Shown here: positions 1-13,790 of the stretch, piece after piece
Layout of the letters: each line of letters begins with the position of its first letter
Position numbering within the stretch: position 1 is the first letter of the stretch
Source of the DNA: Protonemura montana
Taxonomy: Eukaryota > Arthropoda > Insecta > Plecoptera > Nemouridae
Assembly: GCA_947568835.1 (NCBI GenBank)
Contig: OX387610.1
Span: 10,007,501 to 10,071,500 of the forward strand
DNA: 64,000 nt
Direction: 5' to 3'
The notes under the pieces: generated by a model
Told to the model about the DNA's origin: nothing
Seen by the model: only the letters and a program-made list of their open reading frames with translations
Databases searched by the model: none
Translations under genes and position numbers: made by a program

Positions 1-1229
1 GGTCACAGAAAATATTCTAATCACAATCTTACAACATGTCACGAACCTCACGTTTCGATACACAAAATTGAAAAATAAAAAACAATCGTGAAAACTATAC
101 CAAACAAGTGGCCAATAAAACGAACCAAAAAAAAAAAAAACCACACGCAAGGAATCGATAAGTTATTGGTGCATAACGGCATCGACCGTGATACTCTCCG
201 ACACAAAAGAAAGCTGTGAACGTCTGGGATTTCTGGTTCTACATCGTCGTGATATTTTAGCCAGTGCCAATCCTACTCCATGTTTGGCTGTTTTTTTTTT
301 TTTTCGTTCATTTAACTCTAGCTTACTTTCTCCTGTTGCGGCGGCGATTCAATTTAATCGTTGCAGCTAAGATTGACTGCATTATAGCACAGATGTCTTG
401 CCTCCTTATTTGGGCCTGGGGAGATCGTTGAGAAAAAACCACCCTTTCTCTTTGGGTCGCGAATTGTTGGACTGACCTTTTGGATGTCTCGTGTGTCTTT
501 CGGTATTTTTTGACCTGTACATTTGACATTTCAGAAAGATGACGATGGGTTTATTTATGAGTTAATTTGTCAGCAAGAGAAAAAGTTGTATTTTTGCCAT
601 CAGAGAGGATAAATGGTTGACTTAGGTCGCGATGACATTTGGCGAAACTGTCAGAACAATTTTGTAAAAGAGAGGTAAAAGTGTTGAAGTGTAAATTGCA
701 AATTAATTGATTTTTGTTAGTCTCTTCTATGGTTTCGCTCTTGAGGCGACAATGATGCGGTGCATTTTTTTCTAAATTTTTAGATGTTTTTATCTCAAAA
801 TGAACTACAAAAAATTATTAACAAAAATAACTATTTACAACAGGGTTTTTGGATGCCAATTAAAAAACAGCAAATTTTCTCGCCATTATTTTTCTCTGTT
901 TTACTTTGTATTTAAATACTCAATTGCAAATATAGTGTTTGTCAAAACTAGCGCTGATGGTTAGATAAAGTTGACATGAGTCTAAAAACCATAAGAACTT
1001 TAATTTATTATTCAAATATTTGTCAACATTTGGAAAGGTAAACGGTTTTATTTAAAGTAAACGGTAAACATATACAATTACAAGTAAATGTAAACGTAAA
1101 ATAATAAACACTAGCAGTACCCGCTGCCTAACGGCTGCAGTTGATGTTGAGGGTGTGGCCATTTTAGTTAAAACGTTTGTCGAGTTTTCTTTGATGCCCT
1201 ATCCAAAGCCTCTAAAAAGGACCACGTTC
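1..1229. other. No gene recognised, AT-rich
   Basis: I see no exon-like open frame here. The stretch holds short A and T runs. Around 930-1000 is a piece (GACATGAGTCTAAAAAC) that recurs near 19,430, so part of it is dispersed repeat. Confidence 0.5.
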
Positions 1230-3135
1230 AAATGAACCATGCAATACCATACAATACCATCGAATACAATTCAATTCCTAACAACACCATAAAATTCCAT
1301 ATAATACTATAGAAACCCAAAGAAACGCATAAAATACCAAAGAAAACCATTCAATACCTTAGAATACCATAAAATTCCATACAACATCATAGAATACCAA
1401 AAATACCAAAGAAAAGCAAACAGTACCAAACAATACCATACAATACCATAGCATACCATATATTTCCATACAAAACAACTGAATACTAAAAAATACCATT
1501 GAAACCCATTGAATACCTTACATTACCATACAAACCATAGAATACCACACAAAACCATTCAATACCAAACGCACTTATATAATATGAAATAATACCATAC
1601 AATACCAAAAATACTCAAAGAATACCATAGAATGCCATAAAATACCAGAAAATACCATACACTTCCATAAAATATTAAACAATACCATACAATACCGTAG
1701 AGAACCATACAATACCAAAGAATCCCATAGAATACCATAAAAAGCCATACAATACCAAACAATACCATACCATACCATACCATACAATACCATACACTAA
1801 AAAAGAAACCCATAAAATACCATAGAATACCATAAAGTTCCATACAACACCATAGAATACCATTCAATTCAATACAACACCATAGAATACCATCGAATAC
1901 CATAAACACCATACAATACCATAGAAACCCATAGAATACCATAGAATACCATAGAAAAATAAAGAATTCTATAGAATACCATACAATACCATAGAAACCC
2001 ATAAAATACCATACATTACCAAACAATACCATACAATATTATACAATAACATACAATATCAAACAACATCATACATTACCATACAATACCATAGAAACCC
2101 ATAAAATACCATATAATACCATACAATTCCATACAACACCATAGAATACCATAGAACACCATAAAATACTATTGAATTCCGTAGAATACCATAAAATTCC
2201 ATACAACACTATAGAGTACCATAAAATTCCATAAAATCCCAGAGAATACCATACAATTACATACAACACCAAACACTGCCAAAAGATACCAAAAAATGCC
2301 AAACAATACCATAGAATACTATATAATACCAAAGAATACCTATACAATACTAAACAAACCATACAAAACCATGGAATTCCATAGAATACCATAGAATACC
2401 ATAGAATACCAAAGAATACCATAGAATACCATAAAATACCATAAAATACCATAGAATACCAAAGCATATCATAGAATACCATAGAATACCATAGCACTCC
2501 ATAGAATGCCATAGCATACCATAGAATACCATAGAATATCATAGAATACCATAGAATACCATAGCATACCATAGAATACCATAGCATACCATAGAATACC
2601 AAAGCATACAAAAGCATACCATAGAATACCATAGAATACCATAGAATACCATATAATACCATAGCACTCCATAGAATACCATAGCATATTATAGAATACC
2701 ATAGCATACCATAGAATACCATAGAATATCATAGAATACCATAGAATACCATAGAATACCATAGAATACCATAGAATACCATAGCACTCCATAGAATACC
2801 ATTGAATACCATTGAATACCATAGAATACCATAGCATACCATAGAATACCATAGCATACCATAGAATACCATAGAATACCATTGAATACCATAGAATACC
2901 ATAGCATACCATAGAAAACCATAGCATACCATAGAATACCATAGCATACCATAGAATACCATAGAATACCTTAGCACTCCATACAATACCATAGAATATC
3001 ATTGAATACCATAGAATACCAAAGCATACCATAGAATACCATAGCATATCATAGAATACCATAGAATATCATAGAATACCATAGAATAACATATACTACC
3101 ATATAACACCATAAAGTACTATACAATATTAGATA
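1230..3135. repeat. Minisatellite A, 10-bp unit
   Basis: About 190 tandem copies of a 10-bp unit, consensus ATAGAATACC. It is degenerate at the left (1.23-2.3 kb) and much more regular from 2.4 to 3.06 kb. Common variants change one base (ATAGCATACC, ATAGCACTCC, ATTGAATACC). Ten is not a multiple of three, so every reverse frame reads the same 10-residue period (MVFYGILWYS-like). This makes several overlapping spurious frames of up to 217 codons on the minus strand. No gene is implied. Confidence 0.95.
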
Positions 3136-4443
3136 ATTCCATAGAAAATCATAAAAAAACTTAGATTGCGTATTTGGATTAGATTTGATAAAACTGCACT
3201 ATGTCATTAATGACGTTTTGAATTTAAATACCTGTTGAATGATCACGGCATTCTCGAAAATAAAATAAATATCCACGGCGTCCTGATTCGATGAAAGATA
3301 TCTGTCAAATGTTTATCTTTGATCTGTCAATGTCACTCTTAATCTAGTTTTGGCAAAATTGTCATTAAAAAACTAATCAAGTACGTTTTGTTTGTGTAAA
3401 AACCCTATTTAATGTCTTAAAGACCTGCAAAGAAAGTTAGGATTGTTATTGATTTACTTAATTGTCACAAATATCATTGCTGGCTTGGAATCAACTGTGT
3501 GATCTTGTCTTGGCTGGGGATGGAGAAAAATCGTCGTATTTTAAGAAATTTTTTGTCTTTCGTATACTATTTACAATAAATATCTTTAAATATGTTTACA
3601 AAAGATTCCAATAGTTGTGTTAATAGATTGTTGAACTTTCAAAACCTTTTTGACGTGTAAATAATCTCCACAAGAATGCTACGGGCTTGTCAAGTGGCTA
3701 TTTTTCATCTTGCTAGCCAAGACACCAACAATATTTTTGATACTTTACTTTAATAATAATAAAACACTAAAAATTACCGTGAAAAAGACGTAGCGGGATG
3801 TAAACCTGAATTTTGAACCAATATAACCCAATTTTACACGTTTTTCCTTCAGTTCTGGAGATTTCGAAAATAATTTGACATTGACGTTGACTTTGACGTT
3901 GACTTTGACGTTTAATTTGGCCTAAAGATTCACTGCTGAAAAGATACATTCACGATTTCGTACACCTTGCGGTGGTGACAAAAAAGCAAACAATTGAACA
4001 AAGCTGTCAGTTTATTAGCGAAATTAATTCTTTTTCACGTAAAACGATCGCAATTGAATATGTTTTCGCTCAATTACATCAACAACTTTAATACGAATGC
4101 ATGAAAATGCGCCGTGGAGCTCCAGGCTAGAAAAACTTGAGTATTAAAAGAATTATCAAATCGAGTTGCATCGCCTGGCTCTGAGATATCTTGCCGTCAT
4201 ATTTAGCAACTTTTCACCATGAAAACGATTTTAAATCGCTGTGAAAATGTCGCCTGCCAATGTAAAAGTTAATTCTGAAAAATTCTAGCCCATTTTCGTA
4301 CCTTTAGAGTCTCATTTCGCAATTTCCATAACCAGTAGAGCGGCCGGTTACATCCCAGCCACCCATCCACCCATATACCCACAAACTAAAAAGTTGAACA
4401 TCGCAATTTAAAGCTTTTATATAAGGTTAATGGTAAATATGTA

Positions 4444-4478
<35 letters not shown>

Positions 4479-7400
4479 AGTAAGCAAAGATATAGTTTTA
4501 ACATTAAGAAATCTTGGTTTTCAAAATTTTCTACCGACAAATGTATTTTCGTTTGTGAGTAGCGTGATTTTGGACACTTCATCAGTCCCGAGGGATCAAA
4601 AATCGCGTAAAAGATACCAAATTTGGCGAAAACCACTTTAGCAGCATCCGCCCCGTCCCACACCAAAAATCAGCACATGCCAACGTCTCAAGACATCACA
4701 AACAAACTCTCGTTTTCGGATCTTCCCTATAATTAAATTCACAGTCGCCCACTGGTGCAGATTTGCAATGTTTTATCGTTCAAGGGACGGGTTCGTTGAA
4801 CTGAATGAGACGAAGAAATTGTCCACCTCCATCAAAATCGAAATCGCACTTGCTCAAGAAGTCTTTGCTTCAAAGTTCAATGTCTTAGCAAGTGCAAAAT
4901 ATTTTTGATTACAAACCAGAACTTCCTACACAAATCACCTGGATATTTTATTATTATGAACCTGAATAGATTTATGTTCATACAAAAAGAGTTTACATAC
5001 TTTTTTGCTAAAAAAAAATGCATTACTCATCCTAAAAGTCGTTTGTAAGCAGTTCAATGTACTTTTAATGAGAAAAATAGTTATAAAAATCGAAATTTTG
5101 TTCTGTTTGAACTCTCTTTTTTCACATTTTTTATAAATTCTAAAGATTTACAAATCCAAACATTCGCTCTTATGGCAGGATCAATGATCTGTCGAGGACA
5201 AAAATCCGAAGCGACAAAAATTTCAGCCCACATTGATATGTAAAATCGCATGATTTCCTAACGAATAAATCTCCATGTTACAACCACCTGACCTACGCGC
5301 ACCATCATCTCAGAGTTCTTAGGCGGTCGACTAGAAGCCCACACAGTCATAGAACCCTTCATCAAATCGCGGACCATTATTTCCTAGCGGCCTACGCAGG
5401 CCAATTGAACTGTGCCGGTGCGAATGAGATTTTTTTCTAAGCGTATCCATATTAGGCAAGATAAAAAGATGTTTAACATGATTCTTCTTGAGATTTAGAG
5501 TGGTAGGGGACAGGTATTCGTTTCGTCATACGTAAAACAATGTTGTACAGATTGGGAAGACAATTACTATGGATGGCCGTGGAGTTTTACCTGACATTAT
5601 TTGCTAAGGCAACAATACTTTTGTCTAAGTCGAGTGGGAATAAAATCGAGACTAAGCAAGCACACTTTCAAAATAGTGAATGGATTTAAAGATACAAAAT
5701 TCTGCCCACAATTGCCAGCACTATGACAAATCAATGTTTGTTTTGTAATTATTTGGTTCAAGACATGCCTATTATTCACCCACTAGCATGAAATTATCAA
5801 AAATAAAGAACAAAGGCAGCAGATAAAATGGCTAACAGGCAAATTTCCTAACACGTTCTAAACCAAACGTTTAAATCAACTTTATAATCAGCACGGTGTG
5901 TCGTAGAATTTTCAAAACAAAACTGATGACCACCCAGAACTCCCACACAGTGAGTTGACCTGAACCTCGTCGCTCCTTACTGAGAACCACATTGACCGAT
6001 GACAAATTTGAAAGCACTCATCTACGAGGATACAACATCCGTGTGTCCAAAGGCAAATTCGTTTGTTAAACTCGACCGCTTTAAGGCAATATTTGAAAAC
6101 ATTTACGACCCGAAGTTGTTTGCCCTTCTCTTTGCTTGATCAAGAATGCGGGGGTTTATTTTCAATCGTTATGTACATTATGCACAATGTACATGTACAA
6201 TAATAGTTAGCATTGTTTTTTTTTTACATTGTGGCTTTGATAGTTGTCGCACGAGTCGAGTCGTGACAGCAAAAATATGGGGAATTTGAGAAACATAATA
6301 GTACATAAACAGGCTTTAAAAATGTTTTCGGTGAATGTTCGCTACAGAATTGATTCCTTGTGTAAATAGTAAGTGTCAATATTTGCAATGAGAATTGAAA
6401 GTAAACAAAAATGTAATGAATACTCCATTCAGCGAGATTACATAATTTACCGACAGAGGCGCCGCCCGTCTTTGTGGAAGAACATGCGGACCACCGGTCA
6501 TTTAAAAAAAACACTACACATATCTCCGCTGATGTTTGCCATTTTTTGCTCTAAAACTTTGGTCGTGCTTGATAATAATTTTTTTTTTTTTAGATTTAGT
6601 AAAATGTCTATAGCAATTTTATAACCATTTAGGAAATTCTTTTGCAGATATAATAATTATTTTGAAATCCTGACACTGACATTTAATGCACGAGTTGTTT
6701 GCAATGCTGAGCTGATATCTTCTCTCGTGGGCTAGTCTCTTAATATATAGTTAGCGAGTGCTTCAATAGGGATTCATCTTCATCAAAAAATTCAATTATG
6801 GAAAAGTAGAAATTTCAATCTTTGCAATTACAGTAACAAAAATGATTAATCAAGGTAATGCATATGACATTTCTCTTAAATTCTACAGCAATATAAGAGA
6901 GAATACATCAATTCGTGAATGCAATTAACATCAAGTACGTGGCAGTAATTAACTCCCGTCATAAACGATGTCCCGTATTGCACAAACCGACTCGCGTGGC
7001 CCAGTTCCCCATAGAAAACATCTCGAAGCAGTTTCAGCCTTCGCTCGTGATTTCAATCCAAAAAAAAAATCAGATCAACTAACCGAAGTAACTGCAGCAA
7101 ATAAGTGCATTTTCTAAAATACTGACCTCAAAGAATTAGGGTGTGGTCGTTTCAACAACACCATTTTTTAATGAGCCATTTTTTCATGTAATCGCGCTTT
7201 TATCATCGATCGATTTTTAAAAGTGAGAGTTAAAATTAAATATAATAATAAATGTAACAATAGCTTAAGCCATATGCTGCTAATAGTGGACATGCTTTCA
7301 TGTGCAGCGATATAGCAGGTAACTTTCTCTCCTGTCTTGCCTGACTAGAGTTACTGGACGACCTCGGTACAGATACCCGTATCTTGAAAGACAATCTCAG

Positions 7401-8424
7401 ACACCGTAGACCGTTATTCGAATCGCAGACTCGAGACGCCAATATGGTCAATAATATCGTGAAATGTCATGAAGGAGACGTTTTATTCTCTTGATACCAA
7501 TACAGTTAGTTAAAAATATATATTCAAGGTGATCCAGACTAGGTGGCGTCACCGAGGCACGGATAAAACTGTCTCAAAAAGTAACTGCGGTAAGGTGATT
7601 TGATTGGGGCGATTTAGTCAAGGTGTGTAGCAGATCGCGGATCAATCGGACCACGCCTAGATTTAAATCCGCGATCAATTAGATGTAATAGCTGGGATGG
7701 ATTTGCATTGAAGTGAATTGCTATTCCGGTTGTGTTTAAACGGTTTGAAAAGGTCGTGACATTTAATGTTTGAAACATTTTTGTATAGTCACTAAAAAGT
7801 GTTGACCTTTCGTGACCTGGCTACCTTTCTTAAAGATCTATAGACCAAACAGCACGAGGTTTACTATGCGAAACGCAGAAAAATAAAACATGTCATTAGT
7901 TTTCGCCCAATATTTAGACAGGAATGGCATACTTTAAATTAATTTCGATTACGTTTCGCTAATTTTAATTAGGATGGACAAGTGCCAAATTAAATTATTG
8001 CCAAATAGCTTGCTTGAATTATTTATATTCGCGGGAAACATTTGGGACAGGTGTGCTAGCAGAAAACTGATTGATCACGTTAAATGATTGCGATCACAGA
8101 TTTCCTGGAGGTTTTCCAAAAAGAGTAAATCTAGTTGAAATTGCTTGCTAGCCAGTCAGCCGTGATATTCGCAATGCACGAGGTGAACTTTTAAACAGTG
8201 CCCAGCCAAAACTTGAAGTGCAGTGTGCCGTAAATACACTCCTGATCGTGCTACCTAAAAACTGGCGTAGCAGTAAAGAGCCACTAACCCTACTTGTATG
8301 GAATGAAACAAGCGTACATACCTCACCAAGCAACCTTGGATATTAGAGGACTAAAACCCCATAGACTATAACTCGACGACAGAATAGCAACAGAATTTTT
8401 CAAAATGACCTTGAATTTTGATTT
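3136..8424. other. Long stretch with no recognised gene
   Basis: All open frames are short, AT-rich and unlike any family I know. Small features: a short TTGACNTTGACG-type tandem at about 3877-3912 and a run of 32 A at 4446-4477. An imperfect inverted repeat around GATCGCGGAT lies at 7635-7675. Upstream exons of the C1q gene could lie here, but I cannot point to one. Confidence 0.4.
4446..4477. repeat. A32 homopolymer
   Basis: An uninterrupted run of about 32 adenines. It could be the poly(A) tail of a decayed retroposed copy or a simple slippage tract; no body of a retroposon is recognisable beside it. Confidence 0.8.
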
Positions 8425-8575
8425 CCTTCATAGGCGTAAAAAGGCGTAAAAAGGCGTTTGTAAAGCGTTAGACAGGTGTTTTTAAGCGTTTTTGGCGCTA
8501 AAGTTGTGTTTTTAGGCGATTGAAAGCGTTTTAAAAGCACCTTTAAGTGTTTATAGGCGTAAAAACTGGAATTCA
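8425..8575. repeat. Degenerate AGGCGT/AAGCGTTT repeat
   Basis: The motif AGGCGTAAAA and relatives (AAGCGTTTTT, TAGGCGATTG, TAGGCGTAAA) occur about ten times at irregular spacing. It looks like a decayed short tandem repeat just upstream of the C1q exons. Confidence 0.6.
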
Positions 8576-8796
8576 TTCAACAGTTTCGTCATTGAACTTT
8601 TGTTTTCATAGCTATGCAGGCCCAAAAAAGAACTGACTGAATCTGCGCTCAGGTTCATTTGAAATAAAATTTTCTAGAACCTAGAGAATACTACTACGAT
8701 ATGTCTATCTAACTAAATCAATAGCCAAACCTAACTAACCTAACTTACAGATTCTGACGCTGTGACTAAAACCCATGTTTGTCTCCATTATTCCAG

Positions 8797-11700
8797 GCAC
8801 TTCCTCATCGTTTCTCTCCTTCTGCCCCTGCTGGCCTCGCTCGGGGCAGCCAACAACAACGCGGGCATTGTGGGCGCCAAAAAGTTCGCTACCGTCGATG
8901 ACTGCAGTGGCGCGGTCGCCTTCTCGAGCGTCGGCGCCGTCGTCAAAGACGCCAAACTCACTTTCAACAGGTACCGTTAACTTAAGACACTTAGTTTCAT
9001 GAATGAGCCGCTAGAACCTCATAAAAACGTCCTTGCTCCTTGCAGCACTGGCCAGTGAATGGTGAGATTACCCTTTTAAACTTGCCTAAATTCTAACATT
9101 CTAATGGACTTGCCTAAACAAACTGTGGATATAAATCCGCATCTCATGTTTTATTTACTAGGCTCATCAAGCTTGTGGTTCAGTGTACAGGACCAAACTT
9201 CTATCTGGCACAATAGATTTTCTGGTGAACTCTCTTCAGGAAATGCATTTTTTCCTAAGCCCAATTGGAACCGAGGCATCAAGACATTTTCTTTAGCGTA
9301 ATTTTTGTTTCGATCCTAAGATAAGATAAAAAAATTCCACCGTAGCTAAAATTGTTTAGAGTCCCCACGAAATTGATTCATTGCGAAACTCGACACCAAG
9401 TATTTCCACACACTACTAGTTTAATTCCTCTCGACAGCTAGTAGGTACCCTCCAACGGGTACTTGACAACAAAATGCACGTGACCCATTTATCAAGTCGC
9501 CCATAAATAAAATATATAACGTGGCCATAAAACAAACTCGACTTACGCGAAGCTGTGTCATACAAAATTAATGGGCAGAAACTGCCCACCGACTTGAAAT
9601 ATTCACCCCCCCGCACGTATAAATCAATCGTGGTAGAAACACTGTTTCAACTTCGAATATAGCGTTCACCTCTAAGCTCCTACATAAACTGCTGTAGAGA
9701 ATAAACGCCACATAGAATTGAGCAAACTCTACACTGCCTAATTTCTGGAATTGGTAAATATAGTAATTGGTAAAATGACCATCCTGGAGTGTTGTAATGA
9801 ATTTAAATCAATAGTTGTATTAATTTTGAGGCATCAACGCCGGTTTCTTTCCTACGAAACAATTAGCAAATTAAGAATAATTTTCTAGGTAACATTTTCA
9901 CACATACACTGTAAAACTGAGTACTGCTACAAGATTTCGCGAGAATGAGTAGCAAAAAAAAAAATACGGGATACTCAGTGCAGTGTCAAGGTCATGAGAT
10001 CCGTGTATTTGGTAGGGCAGGTCTACTGGTCAACATGTATCAATCAGTGGGTACAGCATCGTCCCAAAGCAAAAAAAAAACAACAATATTTTTTAAACTT
10101 TACTTCAATTGCAAGGCAATTTAAAACTATGCTAAGCTATTAAAAAAAATGCCACTGTGAACCAGGTTTTCTTTTACAAGTACTGAATCGTCAGTCATTA
10201 CTTACCCATATCAATACTCTCTAGCCCCACTCAAGTCTACTCTTCTAGATAACTAATCCTTAACTTGGTTGTCTATTGAACAGCGGGTTGGTGGACAAGA
10301 GCATCGGTTGGAGCAAAGAGAGTGGAGAGTTCACCTGCCACTGCCCGGGACTCTACCAGCTCGCCTTCGCCGGTAGCGGCGACCAACAGACCAGGTAATT
10401 ACTGGTCTTATTGCACGCAATAAATGTACTTAGATGAAGAGCGTTTCGTTTCGGGGTTAGCGTGCGAAAGGTTCGGTTCGTGTTTAATGAAACCAAAATA
10501 TCTAAAGACCGTCCAAGGGTTACTTTGAGTTGTGTTTCGCGTTAGATCTGATAACAAATCGTCCTTTGACCATCGAAAAAAGTTAATGGTAACCTTTTAG
10601 ATAACTACAAGCAAAGCTGGAAATTGAATTCGGAACTGGGTGCTAAGAATAAGAACAAAAAAAGGGAATTAACAAATAGATTTTACCAATTGCATGTCTA
10701 TAAAAACTAGATTAATGTTATGCACGTGTTGGCGTGTTATATTTTTAGTTACGAACAGGAAAAACATGAGCATGATGTGTCGTATTAAAGGGCCACCTAA
10801 CAAGAACTCTTATGTAACCACGGAAAGAATAAAAGCAATTAGGGAGTACAGTTTACGGCATAAGCAAACTACACTTAGTGAAAAAAAAACTGGTAGGATA
10901 TCAAAATACCTGTGCATATCATTAAGTTAGCACCAATATCAAATTGTATTGCGTAACTTTCTGGATAAAACACAATGTAAAGTTACAAAATGATAGGTTA
11001 AGTAATTTGATGAACAATTCTCTTGGTTCAGCTATTGTTAATCAATCATTCGGTCAACCGTTAATTATCCATCTCAATTAAAGATGCTGCTGAACTTTTG
11101 CACAACTTATCGAGCGTAATTGCATCGAAGACGTCACGCGTAAAAAGCATAAAATAATCTATGAATAAGGACGCGTAAATCGAGACGACTTTCTCTTGAG
11201 AGCGAAATTATCGTACGGAATTAGAGTAATTCCAGCTCCATACTTGACGCCATTACAGCGCGAAAATAGGTAACGGTTGATTTAATAGAGATCTCGACTG
11301 CTTCTCGAAACGCTTCCGCGTAATGTTTTGACAGGTCGTTTATTCTGATCGCCAACCGTGATGAGTCGAAACACTTTATCGAAAGTAGCTTTTGAATTGC
11401 CCGCTTGAATTGTTTTTGCCAAGTTTCGCGGATATTTTTGTATACGTTCTAAAAAAAAAAAAAAACTTGGCGCATGTAATCGAAGAGCAATTACCTTATA
11501 GTAGAGCGGCCGTTGCGTGATCGTTTTCTAGAATTACAACTCGTAAAGAAAGTACTTATAAAGTAGGTACTCGAGTTCTTTTTAAGAGCATCTTTGAGCA
11601 AAGTGGTTGGCGTTGCATTTGTTTGAAAAAGATTGACGCACGAAGGATTGAAATCGGGCTAGCAGTGAAATTGTGGCCGGATGCATGGACGAAAATCTAT

Positions 11701-12681
11701 CCGAAATTATAGCGAATTAGCGAACACAGTTTTGTGCAATACTCTCCCGGGATTTTGCTGTGAATTGTAGGTAATTTTGCGATATTAACAAACTTTTACT
11801 TTCGTCTTTTGGTAAAGTTTCGTACTGGCATCGTTTCATGACAAAAAACGGGCAAGACTTTGTTTGAGAATTAAAAAAATGAAATTTAAAGTTTGATGAC
11901 TATGGCCTGGTTCAATTTACTTGTTTATGAAAATTGAAAACAATTTATCTTTGTGAGTTGTCAAAAGGTTCTGTCTTACATGCCACTCGTCTCTAGTTGA
12001 TTTCGACCTACGAGGTTCGAAGTTAGGACCTACGAGGACCCTACCAACATTTTTTGTGCACTGTTTGTATCTTTAAGCCTGTGAACCAAATACTTGAGAT
12101 AAAAAAAAATAGTTTTGTTGCGCGTTACTTTTCAAGTTGGATCAATATCAGCTACAAAGGAATTTTTAAATTACCGCCCAATTTTCAAAGCCAATGTTTA
12201 CAAATTTCACGTTTCAAGTTTTTTTGACTCATATGACCCAGGTTCAATCCCAGTGACCGGCTTTACCGCTTTCAGTTATCCCACTATAAACGAAAGTGAT
12301 ACGAGTTATAATTTCTCTATAAAAAAGCCACTATTATTTTTTTAAATCTTCCACGTTTTTCCTTGAGTTTTACTAGAATAAGCTGAGTGACGCATCCGTA
12401 CCAAAGCAAATCCCGGGCGTTAAACGTGACTTCTGTTCCAGACCATCTTTAAGCAAGAGTGCGTCTTGTGTTTTAGACTGTCCCTGAAGAAAAAGCCATT
12501 CAAACAAGACGCCTGGACCAACGTGATCTCGACCGGCGTCGGAGGGGGCGCCAGCATCACCTTGCTGGAGATGGAAATCGGCGATCAAGTCGCCATTTTC
12601 CTCGACTCGGGAAAACTGGTCGAGGAAAGTGAAAAGTCGCCCGTTTCCGCGTTCAGCGGTTTCCGCATAGCGAAAAAATAA
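8797..12681 (+). CDS. Secreted C1q-domain protein (three exons, 5' incomplete)
   Basis: Exons are 8797-8970, 10284-10394 and 12477-12681, each with AG/GT borders and the same phase at both junctions, giving 163 visible residues. A hydrophobic stretch (FLIVSLLLPLLASLGA) is the signal peptide. A C1q globular domain fills the rest: beta-strand start AFSSVG, core FTCHCPGLYQLAF, GDQVAIFL and the C-terminal FSGF. No collagen repeat is present, so it resembles the short secreted head-only C1q proteins of invertebrates, which bind ligands outside the cell. The start codon is not in the first visible exon. That exon opens with the third base of a codon (G), so an upstream exon ending in AT would create Met directly before HFLIV. 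A separate upstream 5' exon is likely. I am sure of the domain, unsure of the start. Confidence 0.88.
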
Positions 12682-13029
12682 CCACCGAATCTGTTTCTCG
12701 CTGTTTCCGCCTTCCCTTCAATTCGTTTGAAAAATACTTCCAACTGTCACTACTACTGGCGCACTCTGCCGGTAAATTAACGAAGGTCCCGATGACGATC
12801 AACGTTTCGATTCGCCTGGCCTAGACACCTATGAAAACTCCATGCTGTGATAAAGTTTTGGATTCGTTGAAAAAAAGCAAGAAAAACAGATTGAAATTTA
12901 GATAATATTGATATTGAAATAGTCTCGCCAATGACAAGCAGTTCGAACAAATCAAAACAACGTTGCCCAACCGTCACTGCTAGCTAGATACCTCTTCTCC
13001 TTGAATACTCAAACTTCTGATCTCACACT
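12682..13029. other. 3' flank of the C1q gene
   Basis: Probable 3' untranslated and flanking sequence. An AATAAA at about 13,255, just inside the pyrimidine-rich block, is the first clear candidate polyadenylation signal downstream of the stop. No other gene is visible. Confidence 0.4.
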
Positions 13030-13361
13030 GTTTTACTTTTTTTTTTTACTCGCTGCGTTGTGATGCTCTTCTAAGTTAAAATTTTCTCTCTTTACGTTCC
13101 TTCGCACTTTTGTGCCTGTCTACGTGTTGTGTTTGTAGCCATCTGTCTCTCCATCTTTTTGTATTCCTTTAACTGTTTTCTCTACCACGACCTTTTATGT
13201 CATCTCTTGCATGTCCCTGGACCTTTTTCTTCCAAAAAGAATATTTCAAATTTCAATAAATCTGTATTTACACCTTACTTTTTATTTTATTATTATTATT
13301 TATCATCAAAAAGCTCTTCTTAGCTGTTTTGTTTCTTTCTCTAATAGTTCTGAAACCTCTA

Positions 13362-13394
<33 letters not shown>

Positions 13395-13507
13395 TTCTCT
13401 CTTTTCTTTGTGTTCTAATGTTTCTTTTCTCTTTCCTCTATTCTATGATCTCTATACGCTATTCTCTGTTTCTCTATTCTCTATTCTCTATTCTCTTTTC
13501 TCTATTC

Positions 13508-13538
<31 letters not shown>

Positions 13539-13759
13539 TTTCTCTTTTCTCTTTTCTCTTTTCTCTTTTCTCTTTTCTCTATCTCTTCTCTGTATTTATA
13601 TTAAATTATTCTCAAACAAAAGATGTAGTAGAAACACCTATCGTCTTTCAATTTAATTTCTATCTCAAATTTCTAGAATAAGAAATCTTTCTCTCCACTT
13701 CTGAAATCTTATTTCATTTCAATCTTTCCCTATTTTACATCATGTAAACTTCAAGCCCC

Positions 13760-13790
<31 letters not shown>

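Noticed and set aside
1559..3062. Minus-strand frames of up to 217 codons rich in Trp, Tyr and Met
   Set aside because: Products of the 10-bp minisatellite; every frame gives the same 10-residue period.
12233..12253. tRNA-like box B (GGTTCAATCCC)
   Set aside because: No box A or cloverleaf partner found upstream; a chance match or very old relic.
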